Assembly (NCBI GenBank): GCA_902632575.1
Contig: CACPCY010000006.1
Location: 1 to 29,806, forward strand
Reading direction: 5' to 3'
Length of the DNA stretch: 29,806 bases
DNA from: an uncultured Alphaproteobacteria bacterium
GTDB taxonomy: Bacteria; Pseudomonadota; Alphaproteobacteria; HIMB59
The notes beneath the pieces are model-generated. The model did not search any database. It was given only the letters and a program-made list of their open reading frames with translations, and was not told where the DNA came from. Made by a program: the position numbers and the translations under genes. This document shows positions 16,644 through 29,800 of this stretch, piece after piece (position 1 is the first letter of the stretch; every line of letters starts with the position of its first letter).

Positions 16644-17753
16644 ATGGATTTTAGAGTAAGTCGAGAGGCTTTTTTAAGAGTCTTAACTCACGTTAGTTCA
16701 ATTGTTGACAGTAGATCTACAATTCCAATTCTTTCTAACATTTATATAAAATGTGACAATAACCAAATAGAAATTAGATCAACAGATATGGATATTTCTA
16801 TCAGAGAATTCGTATCAACCGACTCTTCAAAAAATGGCGAAGCAACTGTAAATTCAAGAATTTTAACTGATATAATTCGTAAGACAAAAAAAAACTCTAT
16901 TGTAAAATGTAAATTAGAGGGAAATAGATTAATAATAAATTCTGATAACTCAGTTTTTGAATTAAATGCATTAACTGCAGATGAATTCCCAAAATTTGTT
17001 CCTTTAGAACAAACGAATTCATTCGAATTATCAATCTCTCAGATTAAAAGGCTTTTTAATAAAACTAAATTTGCTATTTCTGCTGAAGAGACCAGATACT
17101 ACCTAAATGGAATATACTTCCATACTGTTACTAACGGACCAAAGTCAACTTTGAGGTGTGTTGCTACTGACGGCCATAGACTTGCTAAAACAGAGTTAGA
17201 TTTAACAAATGTCATAAATATATCTGGAATTATACTTCCTAGAAAATTTATACTTCAATTAGACCGAATTTTAGGTGATTTTGAAGGTAAGGTTAAAATA
17301 ATATGTACTGATACTCAAGTGAGTCTGGAAGCAGATAATTTCATTATAATAAGTAAACTAATAGATGGAACATTTCCAGATTATGAAAAAGTTATACCTG
17401 TATCAAATGACAAATTATTACAAGTTGAGGCAGAGCCTTTTTTTAATGCAATAGATAGGGTTTCAACTGTTAATCAAGACAAAACTCCAACAGTTAAGTT
17501 ACAATTTGAAAATAATAGCATTAAGATAATGGCCACAAGCACTGACAGTAACAAAGGTGATGAAGAGGTTGCAGCAAATTACGCTGCCGATGGCCTTGAA
17601 ATACTTTTTAATTCAAAATATATATTGGATTTACAAGATGTTGTTGAAGGAGACACTTTGATTCTAGAGTTACTAAACCAATCATCACCAGTAATAGTAA
17701 AGGACCCTAAAGATACAACAAGTTTATTTATTTTAATGCCTATGAGGGTTTAA
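16644..17753 (+). CDS. dnaN: DNA polymerase III beta sliding clamp
   Basis: Dimeric ring that tethers polymerase III to DNA. It has 369 residues with three repeated clamp folds. Recognisable pieces are STIPILSNIYI near the start, a middle LRCVATDGHRLAKTE, and the C-terminal LFILMPMRV that forms part of the partner-binding pocket. The ATG follows the dnaA TAA without a gap, so it is probably translated by coupling. Confidence 0.96.
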   Translation: MDFRVSREAFLRVLTHVSSIVDSRSTIPILSNIYIKCDNNQIEIRSTDMDISIREFVSTDSSKNGEATVNSRILTDIIRKTKKNSIVKCKLEGNRLIINSDNSVFELNALTADEFPKFVPLEQTNSFELSISQIKRLFNKTKFAISAEETRYYLNGIYFHTVTNGPKSTLRCVATDGHRLAKTELDLTNVINISGIILPRKFILQLDRILGDFEGKVKIICTDTQVSLEADNFIIISKLIDGTFPDYEKVIPVSNDKLLQVEAEPFFNAIDRVSTVNQDKTPTVKLQFENNSIKIMATSTDSNKGDEEVAANYAADGLEILFNSKYILDLQDVVEGDTLILELLNQSSPVIVKDPKDTTSLFILMPMRV

Positions 17754-21289
<3,536 letters not shown>

Positions 21290-22534
21290 TTGAACAATCG
21301 AAAAAACTTTCTTTTTGTTAATTCATCAGATTTTTTAATTATACGTGCAATTGCTTTTGGAGGTCAGGCTGCTACTTTATTTATAACACAGTATTTTTTC
21401 GAAATTTCTAAGATAGTAGCAATGAGCTCTTGGATAATAGCTTTTATCTTAATGGCTAGTATCCTCTTAGGATTCTATTTAAATAAAGGAGATAAAATTA
21501 TTTCTGAAAAACAAGTCTTCTTATTTTTATGTTTTGATATTGTTCAAATTTCAAGTTTGATTGCTTTAAATGGTGGACACACTAATCCTTTTATATTTAT
21601 CATCTTAGCTCCTATTGCTATCGCAGCATCATATCTAACGATAGAAAGAATAATAATTATTTTAAGTTTAGCGTTAGTTTGTTTTGCTTTGATATTTAAC
21701 TTTTATATTAATCTTCCTTTGTCTGTGCATCCTAATATTAATTTTACATACAGTTTAGCTATTATGATTTCTTTATTTATAAGTAGTATTTTTTTAGTTT
21801 TTTATCTTTATTACTTTTCATTAAATTACAAAAGCACCCAAAAGGCATATGAGTTAGCTAGTAAGCAACTTCAAAATGAAAAAGAGCTTTTAAAAGTTGG
21901 AGGTTTAGCAGCTGCAGCTGTTCATGAATTAGGCACACCATTAAATACCATAAATTTAATTGTTGATGATTTAAAAAAAGATCAAAAATTAAAAGATGAA
22001 TATGGGAAAGATATTAAAACTTTATTATTAGAGTTAGATAGGTGTAAGGAAATACTAAAAGAGCTCTCAACAAATCCAGAGTCAAAAGAACTATCTTCTG
22101 AAATTACAAATATGTCACTAGATGCATATGTGCAATCTTTATGTGATCAATTTTCAAATAACTATCGAGCCGTGAAATTAGATTATAGATCTGATGAAAA
22201 TTCCAAAAATATCAATATTAAAATCACACCTGAACTGAACATAGCGATGAATAATATTATAAAAAATGCCATAAGCTTCGCTTATAGACAAATATTAGTA
22301 ATCTCTGAGACATCGAAAAATTCTTATTCAATAAAAATCAGAGATGATGGTCCCGGTTTCGATAAGAAGTTTATAGCTAATTTTGGAAAACCATTCTATT
22401 CTAGCAGACCTGAAAAAGGGGTAAATATGGGCCTCGGCTTATTCATAACAAAGCAAATGATTGAAAATCTAAATGGTGAAATATTAGTACAAAGTAATGA
22501 TGGAGCAGAAGTAACTTTAACATGGCGGATTTAG
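21290..22534 (+). CDS. regB: Redox-sensing histidine kinase, RegB/PrrB/ActS family
   Basis: Membrane kinase that senses quinone redox state and phosphorylates RegA to control respiration, carbon fixation and related genes in alphaproteobacteria. It has 414 residues with about six hydrophobic segments (15-178). The quinone-site heptapeptide GGxxNPF is present as GGHTNPF (95-101). The H-box is VHELGTPLNTI with His212. Cys252 in LDRCKEIL lies exactly 40 residues after the His, matching the redox-active Cys265/His225 pair of R. capsulatus RegB. The ATPase has an N-box (about 321-328), DDGPGF (352-357) and GLGLFI (381-386). The TTG start follows the gyrB stop directly; its exact position is likely but not certain. 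Confidence 0.92.
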   Translation: MNNRKNFLFVNSSDFLIIRAIAFGGQAATLFITQYFFEISKIVAMSSWIIAFILMASILLGFYLNKGDKIISEKQVFLFLCFDIVQISSLIALNGGHTNPFIFIILAPIAIAASYLTIERIIIILSLALVCFALIFNFYINLPLSVHPNINFTYSLAIMISLFISSIFLVFYLYYFSLNYKSTQKAYELASKQLQNEKELLKVGGLAAAAVHELGTPLNTINLIVDDLKKDQKLKDEYGKDIKTLLLELDRCKEILKELSTNPESKELSSEITNMSLDAYVQSLCDQFSNNYRAVKLDYRSDENSKNINIKITPELNIAMNNIIKNAISFAYRQILVISETSKNSYSIKIRDDGPGFDKKFIANFGKPFYSSRPEKGVNMGLGLFITKQMIENLNGEILVQSNDGAEVTLTWRI

Positions 22535-23082
22535 AGCAAAATACATTAGTCAAAGATAAAACACTTTTTATTATTGAAGATGATAAACCCTTTCGTGAGC
22601 GTTTAACCACCTCATTTCAACGTAAAGATTTCACAGTAACAGCAGCAGCTTCAAAAAAGGAGGCTTTAGATGTTTTAGCTGGAAATAATTTTAATTATGC
22701 CATAGTTGATCTTCGTTTAGGAGATGGTTCAGGACTTGATGTTATTAAGGTGATCAAGGAGCAAAATCCAGAATGTAGAACAGTAATGTTGACAAGTTAT
22801 GGCAACATAGCTACAGCTGTATCCTCCGTCAAATTGGGCGCTGATGATTACTTAACCAAACCTGCAAACATAGATGATATCGAAAAATCATTAATGTCTG
22901 CTACCGCTACATCTTTGCCCCCACCACCTGAGAACCCAATGTCTGCTGATAGAATAAGATGGGAACACATTCAAAGAGTTTTTACACAGTGTAACCGTAA
23001 TGTTTCTGAAACTGCTAGAAGACTAAAAATGCACAGAAGAACTCTCCAAAGAATTTTAAATAAGCACGCCCCTAAAGAATAG
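22522..23082 (+). CDS. regA: Response regulator, RegA/PrrA/ActR family
   Basis: DNA-binding partner of RegB. It has 186 residues. The receiver domain has the acidic pair Asp20/Asp21, phosphoacceptor Asp63 in VDLRLGDGSG, the TSYG switch (91-94) and Lys113. A four-proline linker (133-136) follows. The C-terminal Fis-like helix-turn-helix SETARRLKMHRRTLQRIL (162-179) is nearly the family consensus. The gene overlaps regB by 13 bases. In purple bacteria regA usually sits with senC and hvrA; here the pair hangs on the dnaA-gyrB cluster. Confidence 0.95.
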   Translation: MADLEQNTLVKDKTLFIIEDDKPFRERLTTSFQRKDFTVTAAASKKEALDVLAGNNFNYAIVDLRLGDGSGLDVIKVIKEQNPECRTVMLTSYGNIATAVSSVKLGADDYLTKPANIDDIEKSLMSATATSLPPPPENPMSADRIRWEHIQRVFTQCNRNVSETARRLKMHRRTLQRILNKHAPKE

Positions 23083-23114
23083 AAACTCACTACAATCTTT
23101 GTTATTCTGATTAA

Positions 23115-25793
23115 ATGTCTAAGCCAAGACTAATACTTGTTGATGGTTCCGGATATATTTTCCGAGCTTATTACGCCTTACCCCCAATGAATAATTCTAA
23201 GGGCATCCCCACAAATGCAGTTTATGGGTTTTGCAATATGATGCTTAGACTTATTGAAGAGCATCCAAATGACAAAATACTAATCATTCTTGATGCAGGA
23301 AGGAATACTTTTCGAAATACTTTATTTCCTGAATACAAAGCAAATCGTGGCGAGGCACCAGAGGATTTGATTCCTCAATTTAGTATTATTCGTGAGGCTA
23401 TTGATGCGTTTGGTTTAGATGTTATTGAAAAAAAAGACTTTGAGGCTGATGATGTTATTGCAAGTTACGTTAAATATGGTGAAGACAATAAGATATCCAC
23501 CACAGTATTTAGTTCAGACAAAGACCTTTTTCAACTGTTATCAGCTAATAATCGCATCATGGATCCAATGAAAAATATTGAAATTGATGAAGCAAAGGTA
23601 ATGGAAAAATTTGGTGTTGGTCCTGACAGGATTACAGATGTACAAGCCCTAATTGGTGATAGTGTTGATAATATTCCTGGCGTCCCTGGCATTGGACCAA
23701 AAACAGCCTCTAAATTAATTAATGAATTTGGTTCTTTTGAGGGCCTTTTGGCAAATAAAGAGAAAATATCAAATGAAAGAATTAAAAATCTTATTCATGA
23801 TCATGAGGAAAAAGCAAAAATAAGCCACCAACTAGTAATTCTAAAAAATGATCTTGAACTACCTATCGCAATCGAGAAGTTAAAAGATTTTGACGACTCA
23901 CCAAAACTTAATGACTTTTTCAAAAAATATGAATTCAAATCATTAATTAGGAACAGCGCTCATGAAACAAAACCGCATGCAGCTAAAAAAAACTTAGAAT
24001 TTAAATCACTTATAAAGACAAAGGATATAATCGAATATCTAGAGTCTCTTCAATCTGAAAAAACCTTAGCCATAGATTTAGAGACAGATAGTTTAGACGT
24101 CAATGAAGCAAATATCATTGGCATTTCATTATCTAATGCACAGCAAGCTTATTACCTACCTTTTAAATCACCTGAAAATGAAATATCTGAGACAGATCAA
24201 AAAAAAATATTAAAAAAGCTGAATTTATTATGTGAAGATCCTTCAATTTTAAAGATTTTTCATAATGCTAAATACGATAGTGTTATTTTAAAACGCCTTA
24301 ACGTAAATACTATTTCTTTTCAAGATACCTTATTAATGTCTTTTTTTGTAAATAACGGTTTAACAAAACACAATCTTGAGGATTTGTATTATTATTATTT
24401 TGGAGAAGAAAAAGAAAAATTTAAAGATGTCATTAAAAATGAGTCTAAAAGAAATTATAAAGATTTTTCTGAAGTGCCTTTACAGTCTGCAACAAATTAC
24501 GCTGCTCATGATGCTTATGCCACTTATAAATTATATGAAACATTACACGATCAAATATTAGATGCCCCCGATAGTTATATATATTTTGATATCGATAAAA
24601 AATTAAGCTTAGTCCTTCAACAGGTTGAAAACAATGGTTGTAAGATTGATCTTAAATTTTTAACAAAACTGGAAAAAGATCTAAATAAAGAAATTGAAAA
24701 AATTGAACAGAAAATTTTCAAAATCGCAGGTGAGGAGTTCAATATTGGTTCGCCAAAGCAACTTACCGAAATCTTCAAGAAACTTGATGTGAAGGTAACA
24801 AAAAAAACAAAAGCAGGAGATTTTCAAACTAATGTCAAAGTCTTAGAACAATTAGAAACTGAGGGAGTAGAGATTGCCTCGCATATTCTACAATGGCGTC
24901 AATACTCCAAGCTCGTTTCGACCTATACATCTTCTTTAGCTGAACATGCTGATAATAACGATCGAGTTCACAGCACATTTAATATTGCAGCTACTATTAC
25001 GGGTAGATTAAGTTCATCTGAACCTAATTTACAAAATATCCCTATCAGAACTGAGATCGGAAAGAAAATTAGAACAGCATTTATTGCAGAAAAAGATCAT
25101 GAGTTATATAGCTTCGATTACTCCCAAATCGAGCTTCGTGTGCTTTGTGAAGCGTGCGAAGACCCTAATTTATTAAAAGCTTTCCAAGAGGATCAAGATA
25201 TTCATCAAAGTACAGGCCAATTAGTTTTTAACAAAAAAACAATTAATGCTAATGATCGAAGAATGGCCAAGATTATAAATTTTGGAATAATCTATGGAAT
25301 TAGCCAATATGGTTTAGCTAAACAGTTAGGTGTTAGCAATGCTGAAGCAAAGCTTTTCATAGATAACTATTTTCAAAAATTTCCAAACATTAGTGATTTT
25401 ATGAAAGCAACTACCGATAAAGCAAAAAAACTAGGCTACGTTGAAAATCTTTTTGGAAGAAAGTCTCACATTAAAGACATCAATGCTAAAAATTTTATGC
25501 TCCGATCTTTTGCAGAAAGACAAGCTATCAATGCACCTATTCAAGGCACAGCATCTGAGTTAATTAAAATTGCAATGTTGGATATTCATAGCTATTTAGA
25601 GAAAAATAAATGTAAATCTAAAATGACATCACAAGTCCATGATGAGCTTTTATTTGAAATTCATAAAAAAGAAAAAGATATTATTCCACAAATAACTAAG
25701 TTGATGGAAACATCACATCAAAAATACAAATCTTTTAAAACTCCTATAAAAGTCGACTTCGGTGGTGGCTTGAACTGGGGATTAGCTCACTAG
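23115..25793 (+). CDS. polA: DNA polymerase I
   Basis: Gap-filling and Okazaki-fragment maturation polymerase with 892 residues and three domains. The 5'-3' nuclease (1-about 280) has LVDGSGYIFRAYYA, DFEADDVIA and GDSVDNIPGVPGIGPKTA. The proofreading 3'-5' exonuclease (about 295-490) retains catalytic residues: Asp321/Glu323 in AIDLETDSLD, HNAKYD, and YAAHDAYATY. The polymerase has motif A from Asp668 (DYSQIELR), motif B around Phe723 (INFGIIYG) and motif C at Asp843 (QVHDELLFE). The exonuclease therefore looks active, unlike that of some polA homologues. It converges on grx with only five bases between stops. Confidence 0.97.
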   Translation: MSKPRLILVDGSGYIFRAYYALPPMNNSKGIPTNAVYGFCNMMLRLIEEHPNDKILIILDAGRNTFRNTLFPEYKANRGEAPEDLIPQFSIIREAIDAFGLDVIEKKDFEADDVIASYVKYGEDNKISTTVFSSDKDLFQLLSANNRIMDPMKNIEIDEAKVMEKFGVGPDRITDVQALIGDSVDNIPGVPGIGPKTASKLINEFGSFEGLLANKEKISNERIKNLIHDHEEKAKISHQLVILKNDLELPIAIEKLKDFDDSPKLNDFFKKYEFKSLIRNSAHETKPHAAKKNLEFKSLIKTKDIIEYLESLQSEKTLAIDLETDSLDVNEANIIGISLSNAQQAYYLPFKSPENEISETDQKKILKKLNLLCEDPSILKIFHNAKYDSVILKRLNVNTISFQDTLLMSFFVNNGLTKHNLEDLYYYYFGEEKEKFKDVIKNESKRNYKDFSEVPLQSATNYAAHDAYATYKLYETLHDQILDAPDSYIYFDIDKKLSLVLQQVENNGCKIDLKFLTKLEKDLNKEIEKIEQKIFKIAGEEFNIGSPKQLTEIFKKLDVKVTKKTKAGDFQTNVKVLEQLETEGVEIASHILQWRQYSKLVSTYTSSLAEHADNNDRVHSTFNIAATITGRLSSSEPNLQNIPIRTEIGKKIRTAFIAEKDHELYSFDYSQIELRVLCEACEDPNLLKAFQEDQDIHQSTGQLVFNKKTINANDRRMAKIINFGIIYGISQYGLAKQLGVSNAEAKLFIDNYFQKFPNISDFMKATTDKAKKLGYVENLFGRKSHIKDINAKNFMLRSFAERQAINAPIQGTASELIKIAMLDIHSYLEKNKCKSKMTSQVHDELLFEIHKKEKDIIPQITKLMETSHQKYKSFKTPIKVDFGGGLNWGLAH

Positions 25794-25798
25794 TAAAA

Positions 25799-26038
25799 CT
25801 AAAAATCATCGTCAGGTTTATTAAATGCCATCCAACGTTCTAGCTCATGGTAGCCACCAATTTTCTCACCGTTGATTATGATTTGGGGAAATGTTTTGGC
25901 AGTTGGAAATATTTCAAAAAACTGATCACGGCTGTAATCCTCATCAAGCATTAATACTTGGGGGTTATGTGAGGATAAAACTGCCTTGGCTTTAGTGCAA
26001 AAAATACAGTTGTCTTTACTATAAATTTTGACTTCCAC
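25799..26038 (-). CDS. Glutaredoxin, probable electron donor for ribonucleotide reductase
   Basis: 79-residue glutaredoxin fold. The active site is CIFC (Cys11, Cys14) in YSKDNCIFCTKAK, TFPQIIING holds the cis-Pro (51), and GGYHELE matches the glutathione-binding C-terminal motif. It is the last gene of nrdA-nrdB-grx, so its likely job is to reduce the NrdA disulfide. The GTG start follows the nrdB TAA with no gap. It could be named grxC or nrdH-like; the phenylalanine in the active site and GGYHEL favour a true glutaredoxin. Confidence 0.9.
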   Translation of the reverse strand: MEVKIYSKDNCIFCTKAKAVLSSHNPQVLMLDEDYSRDQFFEIFPTAKTFPQIIINGEKIGGYHELERWMAFNKPDDDF

Positions 26039-27028
26039 TTAGAAAGACTCGTCAAAAGACAAAGAACGATCTGTTGGACGCTGGTATTCAGACACCCTTT
26101 TTTCGAAGAAATTAGTCACGTTTTGAACATCAAGAGCTCTCATGAAATCAAATGGGTTTTCGGTATTAAATACCCTTTCAAATCCAAAAAGATCAGCAAT
26201 TCGATCTGAAACAGCTTCAATATACATACACATCATTTCCTTGTTCATACCAATGAGATCAACAGGAAGTGCGTCAGTAACAAATTCTTTTTCAAACTCT
26301 ACTGCTTCTCTGACTATTTCTTCGAACTCAGACTGTGCAACAGGGCCAGGTATTAAATCCATTGATTTAATATCTTCATCTGACAAGGTTCCTTTATTAA
26401 ATTTTTCACTTAATGTTTTAAACATCAAAGCTGAGAAACTGAAGTGCATTCCCTCATCTCTGGCTATCCAGTCATTTGATAAGGCTAAGCCTGGAAGCAA
26501 ACCTCTTTTTCTAAAGTAATATATGGCACAAAAGGATCCAGCAAAAAATAATCCTTCAACTAAACCAAAGGCAATTAAGCGTGTTAATAAATTTTGATTT
26601 CCATTCAGCCATTTTGAAACCCACTGTGCTTTTTTATTAATACAAGGAACGTTTTGAATAGCAGAAAATAGCTTATCTTTTTCTGATGGGTCCTCTACAT
26701 AAGCTTCAATTTGTAAACCATACATTTCTGCGTGAATAGACTCATTTAGCATTTGCATGGTGATAAACAATCGAGACTCAGGAATTAAAATCTCATTATA
26801 AAATCTGGATGCTAGATTTTCATTTATCATTGCCTCTGAATTTGCAAAAAATGCAAGCACATGTTTGATAAAATGTATTTCTCCTTCTCCTAGTGTTTTT
26901 AGATCTCTTAAATCATCTTGAAGAGACACCTCCTCAGGTGTCCAAAATGCTTGAACGTGTTGCTTGTAACGATCGAAAATTTCTTGGTGTTGAATAGGGA
27001 AAATTGATTTACATCCTTTAGATATCAT
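26039..27028 (-). CDS. nrdB: Class I ribonucleotide reductase small subunit (eukaryote-like)
   Basis: Carries the di-metal site and tyrosyl radical for dNTP synthesis. It has 329 residues. NESIHAEMY gives Glu96, His99 and the radical-bearing Tyr103. The second half has VEGLFFAGSF and RDEGMHFSF with the other Glu and His ligands. The sequence is much closer to eukaryotic R2 (FFAxSDGIVNENL, RDEGLH) than to E. coli NrdB. At the first-ligand position, where mouse R2 has Asp, it has Glu65 (NSEAMINENL). The C-terminal tail LSFDESF is the kind that docks into NrdA. A good AAGGAG lies upstream of the ATG. Confidence 0.95.
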   Translation of the reverse strand: MISKGCKSIFPIQHQEIFDRYKQHVQAFWTPEEVSLQDDLRDLKTLGEGEIHFIKHVLAFFANSEAMINENLASRFYNEILIPESRLFITMQMLNESIHAEMYGLQIEAYVEDPSEKDKLFSAIQNVPCINKKAQWVSKWLNGNQNLLTRLIAFGLVEGLFFAGSFCAIYYFRKRGLLPGLALSNDWIARDEGMHFSFSALMFKTLSEKFNKGTLSDEDIKSMDLIPGPVAQSEFEEIVREAVEFEKEFVTDALPVDLIGMNKEMMCMYIEAVSDRIADLFGFERVFNTENPFDFMRALDVQNVTNFFEKRVSEYQRPTDRSLSFDESF

Positions 27029-27061
27029 GACTTGCTCCTTAAATTAAATTGATTGAAAATC

Positions 27062-29800
27062 TTACGCACTACATGTTACACAATCTTCTGGTTCATTAGA
27101 TTGCGCCTCTTTGACATAAGACTCTTTTGCTTTTTTTTCAGAAGACACTGTTACTTTAACTGCGTCTACGGCTGATCGGCTTCGCAGGTAATACATGCCT
27201 GTTTTTAAGCCTTTTTTCCAAGCATACATATGCATGGAGTTTACTTTTCCAAAAGTAGGTGTTGCCAACCATAAGTTCATGGATTGGGTTTGGTCAATAA
27301 ATGGCGCTCTATCAGCTGCCATATCTATAACTGTTTTTTGAGATGTTTCCCAAACAGTTTTATAAACATCTTTTAAGTCTTCAGGAAATCCTTCAATATT
27401 TTGTACAGAGCCATTTTCCAAAATAATTTGATCACGTAATTCTTTGCTCCATAAGTTTCTCTTCATAAGTTCTTTAACAAGGTGACGATTTACTAATAAA
27501 AATTCACCTGAGAGAGTTTGTCTTTTATAAATGTTTGATGTTTGTACTTGAAAGGTTTCAGTATTTCCTAGGATAATACCAGTGGAGGCTGTAGGCATAC
27601 ATGCAGTGGTCAAAGAGTTTCGAACACCATGCTTTTGGATTTTCTCCATTAATCCCTTCCAGTCCCACATACTTGACGGCTTCACATCCCAAAGATCAAA
27701 TTGGAATTTCCCTTCAGATAGAGGGGAACCTTTAAAAGTAGAGTAAGGCCCTTTATCAGTAGCAAGTTCCATTGATGCTTCTAAAGCTCCAAAATAAATT
27801 GTCTCAAAAATTTGTTTATTAATTATTTGCGCTTGAACAGAGTCATAAGGAATATTCATTTTAAAATAAACATCTGCTAAACCCTGTATACCGAGACCGA
27901 TAGGACGGTGACGACTATTTGAGTTTTCAGTTTTATCAGTAGGATAGAAATTTATATCAATAACTTGATCTAAATTCTTAGTCGCCAGTTTTGCAACCTG
28001 ATATAAGTTTTGATAATCAAATTTACTTTCATCAGTTACAAATTTTGGTAATGCAATTGATGCAAGGTTACAAACAGCAGTTTCATCTTTTTCAGAATAC
28101 TCCACTATCTCTGCACAGAGATTAGAGGATTTAATGACACCAATATTTTTTTGGTTAGACTTATTATTAACAGCATCTTTGTAAAGCATGTATGGCTGAC
28201 CAGTTTCAATTTGGGCTTCGATGATTTTAGACATTAAAGCTCTTGCCTTTATTCTTTTTAAGTCAGGCATTTCATTTTCATATTTTGTATAAAGATCAAC
28301 AAACTCCTTGCCATATGTATCCGATAAACCAGGGCATTCGTGTTCACTCATTAGAGTCCAATCGGCATCTTCTTCGACTCTTTCCATAAATAAATCAGGG
28401 ATCCATAAGGCATAGAATAAGTCTCTGGCTCTAAATTCTTCAGCTCCAGTATTTTTTCTAAGCTCTAAAAAAGCCTCAATATCTGCATGCCAAGGCTCCA
28501 AATAGACAGCAAAAGAACCCTTTCTTTTACCTCCACCCTGATCAACAGACCTTGCTGTTTCATTAAAAATTTTAAGGAAAGGTATCAATCCATTAGACTT
28601 GCCATTGGTTGACTTAATACGGCTACCACCACCTCTAATGTTATGAGCATGAAGACCAATACCACCAGCGGTTTTTGAAATTAAAGCGCAGTCTTTTACA
28701 GTATTAAAAATTCCTTCGATAGAGTCATCTTCCATTCCAATTAGAAAACAGGACGACAATTGTTGCATCTTCAAACCACTATTAAATAGAGTGGGGGTTG
28801 CGTGTGTGTAGAAACCCTGAGATAGGCTGTCATAAGTTTTCTTAACCTGATAAAAATCAAACTTATCTCCAGACACACATAAAGCGACTCTCATCCATAA
28901 ATCCTGAGGTCTTTCTGCTGTTTTATTGTTTGATTGTAAAAGATAAGCTCTGAACAAAGTAGTCAATGCAAAATAATCAAAGTAATAATCACGATCGTAG
29001 TCAATAATTTTTTCAATCTCTTCAGCGTTAGCTTTTACTTTTTCATAATATTCATCGCGCAATAAACCATCCTCATAAAGATTTTTTGTTGCAATAATAA
29101 AACCCGGTGTTTCTTTATGTAGAGCATTAGCTTTAATCCTCCCAGCTAGATATGAGTAATCGGGATGTTCCACTGTCAGAGCAGCAGCTGTTTCTGCTAG
29201 GTAAGTGTCAATTTCATTTGTTGTGATACCATCGTAAAGACCTTGAATTGCCTTTTGAGCAATTGTAATAGGATCTATCTCTAAACCGTTTGACAAAATT
29301 GAGATACGATTTGTAATTTTTTCTAAAGAGATATCCTCTTTGTTACCATCTCTTTTGGTAACAGCCATTGTGGATACCTTGGCACCAATTTGTTCATTCA
29401 GCTGAGCAGTCTTATAACGTTGGTTAGCTCTTTGTTCTCTATAGAGTACATAAGCGCGAGCTACTTTATGATGCTCACCTCTCATGAGGGCCAATTCCAC
29501 TTGGTCTTGGATATCCTCGATATGAATCATATCACCGTTTGCAATACGTCGAGTCAGAGCTGCGGTGACTGTTTCAGTTAACACTGAAACATTTTTGTCA
29601 ATTTGTTTACTATCACGAAGATCAGTTTGGGCCAAAAATGCTTTTCTTATAGCATTTGCAATTTTGTCGGATTTAAAAGGTGTTATCGATCCATCACGCC
29701 TTACAACACTGAGACTTAGCAGGTTTATTTCTTCGTTTTGCTTATTTATAACTGTGTTTTTTGTTGAATTTTCAAGTGATTCTGCGTTATTTGTTTCCAT
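27062..29800 (-). CDS. nrdA: Class I ribonucleotide reductase large subunit with two ATP-cones
   Basis: Reduces ribonucleoside diphosphates. It has 912 residues. An extra ATP-cone at about 31-125 (VVRRDGSITPFKSDKIANAI) precedes the usual one at about 145-230 (AVTKRDGNKEDISLEKI). Active-site residues are Cys351 (SSCFLIG), the NxCxE set Asn560/Cys562/Glu564, and Cys577 (CNLAS). The C-terminal exchange pair is Cys907/Cys910 (CVTC). ACMPTAST follows the family. The ATG is preceded by GGAAGA at the window edge, so the gene is complete. Transcription starts beyond the right edge. Confidence 0.97.
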   Translation of the reverse strand: METNNAESLENSTKNTVINKQNEEINLLSLSVVRRDGSITPFKSDKIANAIRKAFLAQTDLRDSKQIDKNVSVLTETVTAALTRRIANGDMIHIEDIQDQVELALMRGEHHKVARAYVLYREQRANQRYKTAQLNEQIGAKVSTMAVTKRDGNKEDISLEKITNRISILSNGLEIDPITIAQKAIQGLYDGITTNEIDTYLAETAAALTVEHPDYSYLAGRIKANALHKETPGFIIATKNLYEDGLLRDEYYEKVKANAEEIEKIIDYDRDYYFDYFALTTLFRAYLLQSNNKTAERPQDLWMRVALCVSGDKFDFYQVKKTYDSLSQGFYTHATPTLFNSGLKMQQLSSCFLIGMEDDSIEGIFNTVKDCALISKTAGGIGLHAHNIRGGGSRIKSTNGKSNGLIPFLKIFNETARSVDQGGGKRKGSFAVYLEPWHADIEAFLELRKNTGAEEFRARDLFYALWIPDLFMERVEEDADWTLMSEHECPGLSDTYGKEFVDLYTKYENEMPDLKRIKARALMSKIIEAQIETGQPYMLYKDAVNNKSNQKNIGVIKSSNLCAEIVEYSEKDETAVCNLASIALPKFVTDESKFDYQNLYQVAKLATKNLDQVIDINFYPTDKTENSNSRHRPIGLGIQGLADVYFKMNIPYDSVQAQIINKQIFETIYFGALEASMELATDKGPYSTFKGSPLSEGKFQFDLWDVKPSSMWDWKGLMEKIQKHGVRNSLTTACMPTASTGIILGNTETFQVQTSNIYKRQTLSGEFLLVNRHLVKELMKRNLWSKELRDQIILENGSVQNIEGFPEDLKDVYKTVWETSQKTVIDMAADRAPFIDQTQSMNLWLATPTFGKVNSMHMYAWKKGLKTGMYYLRSRSAVDAVKVTVSSEKKAKESYVKEAQSNEPEDCVTCSA

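Noticed and set aside
25794..25798. Terminator between convergent polA and grx
   Set aside because: Only five bases separate the stops and no hairpin with a T-run is visible around them.
26142..26519. 125-codon plus-strand frame inside nrdB
   Set aside because: Serine-rich shadow of the NrdB metal-site region, without ribosome site or motif.
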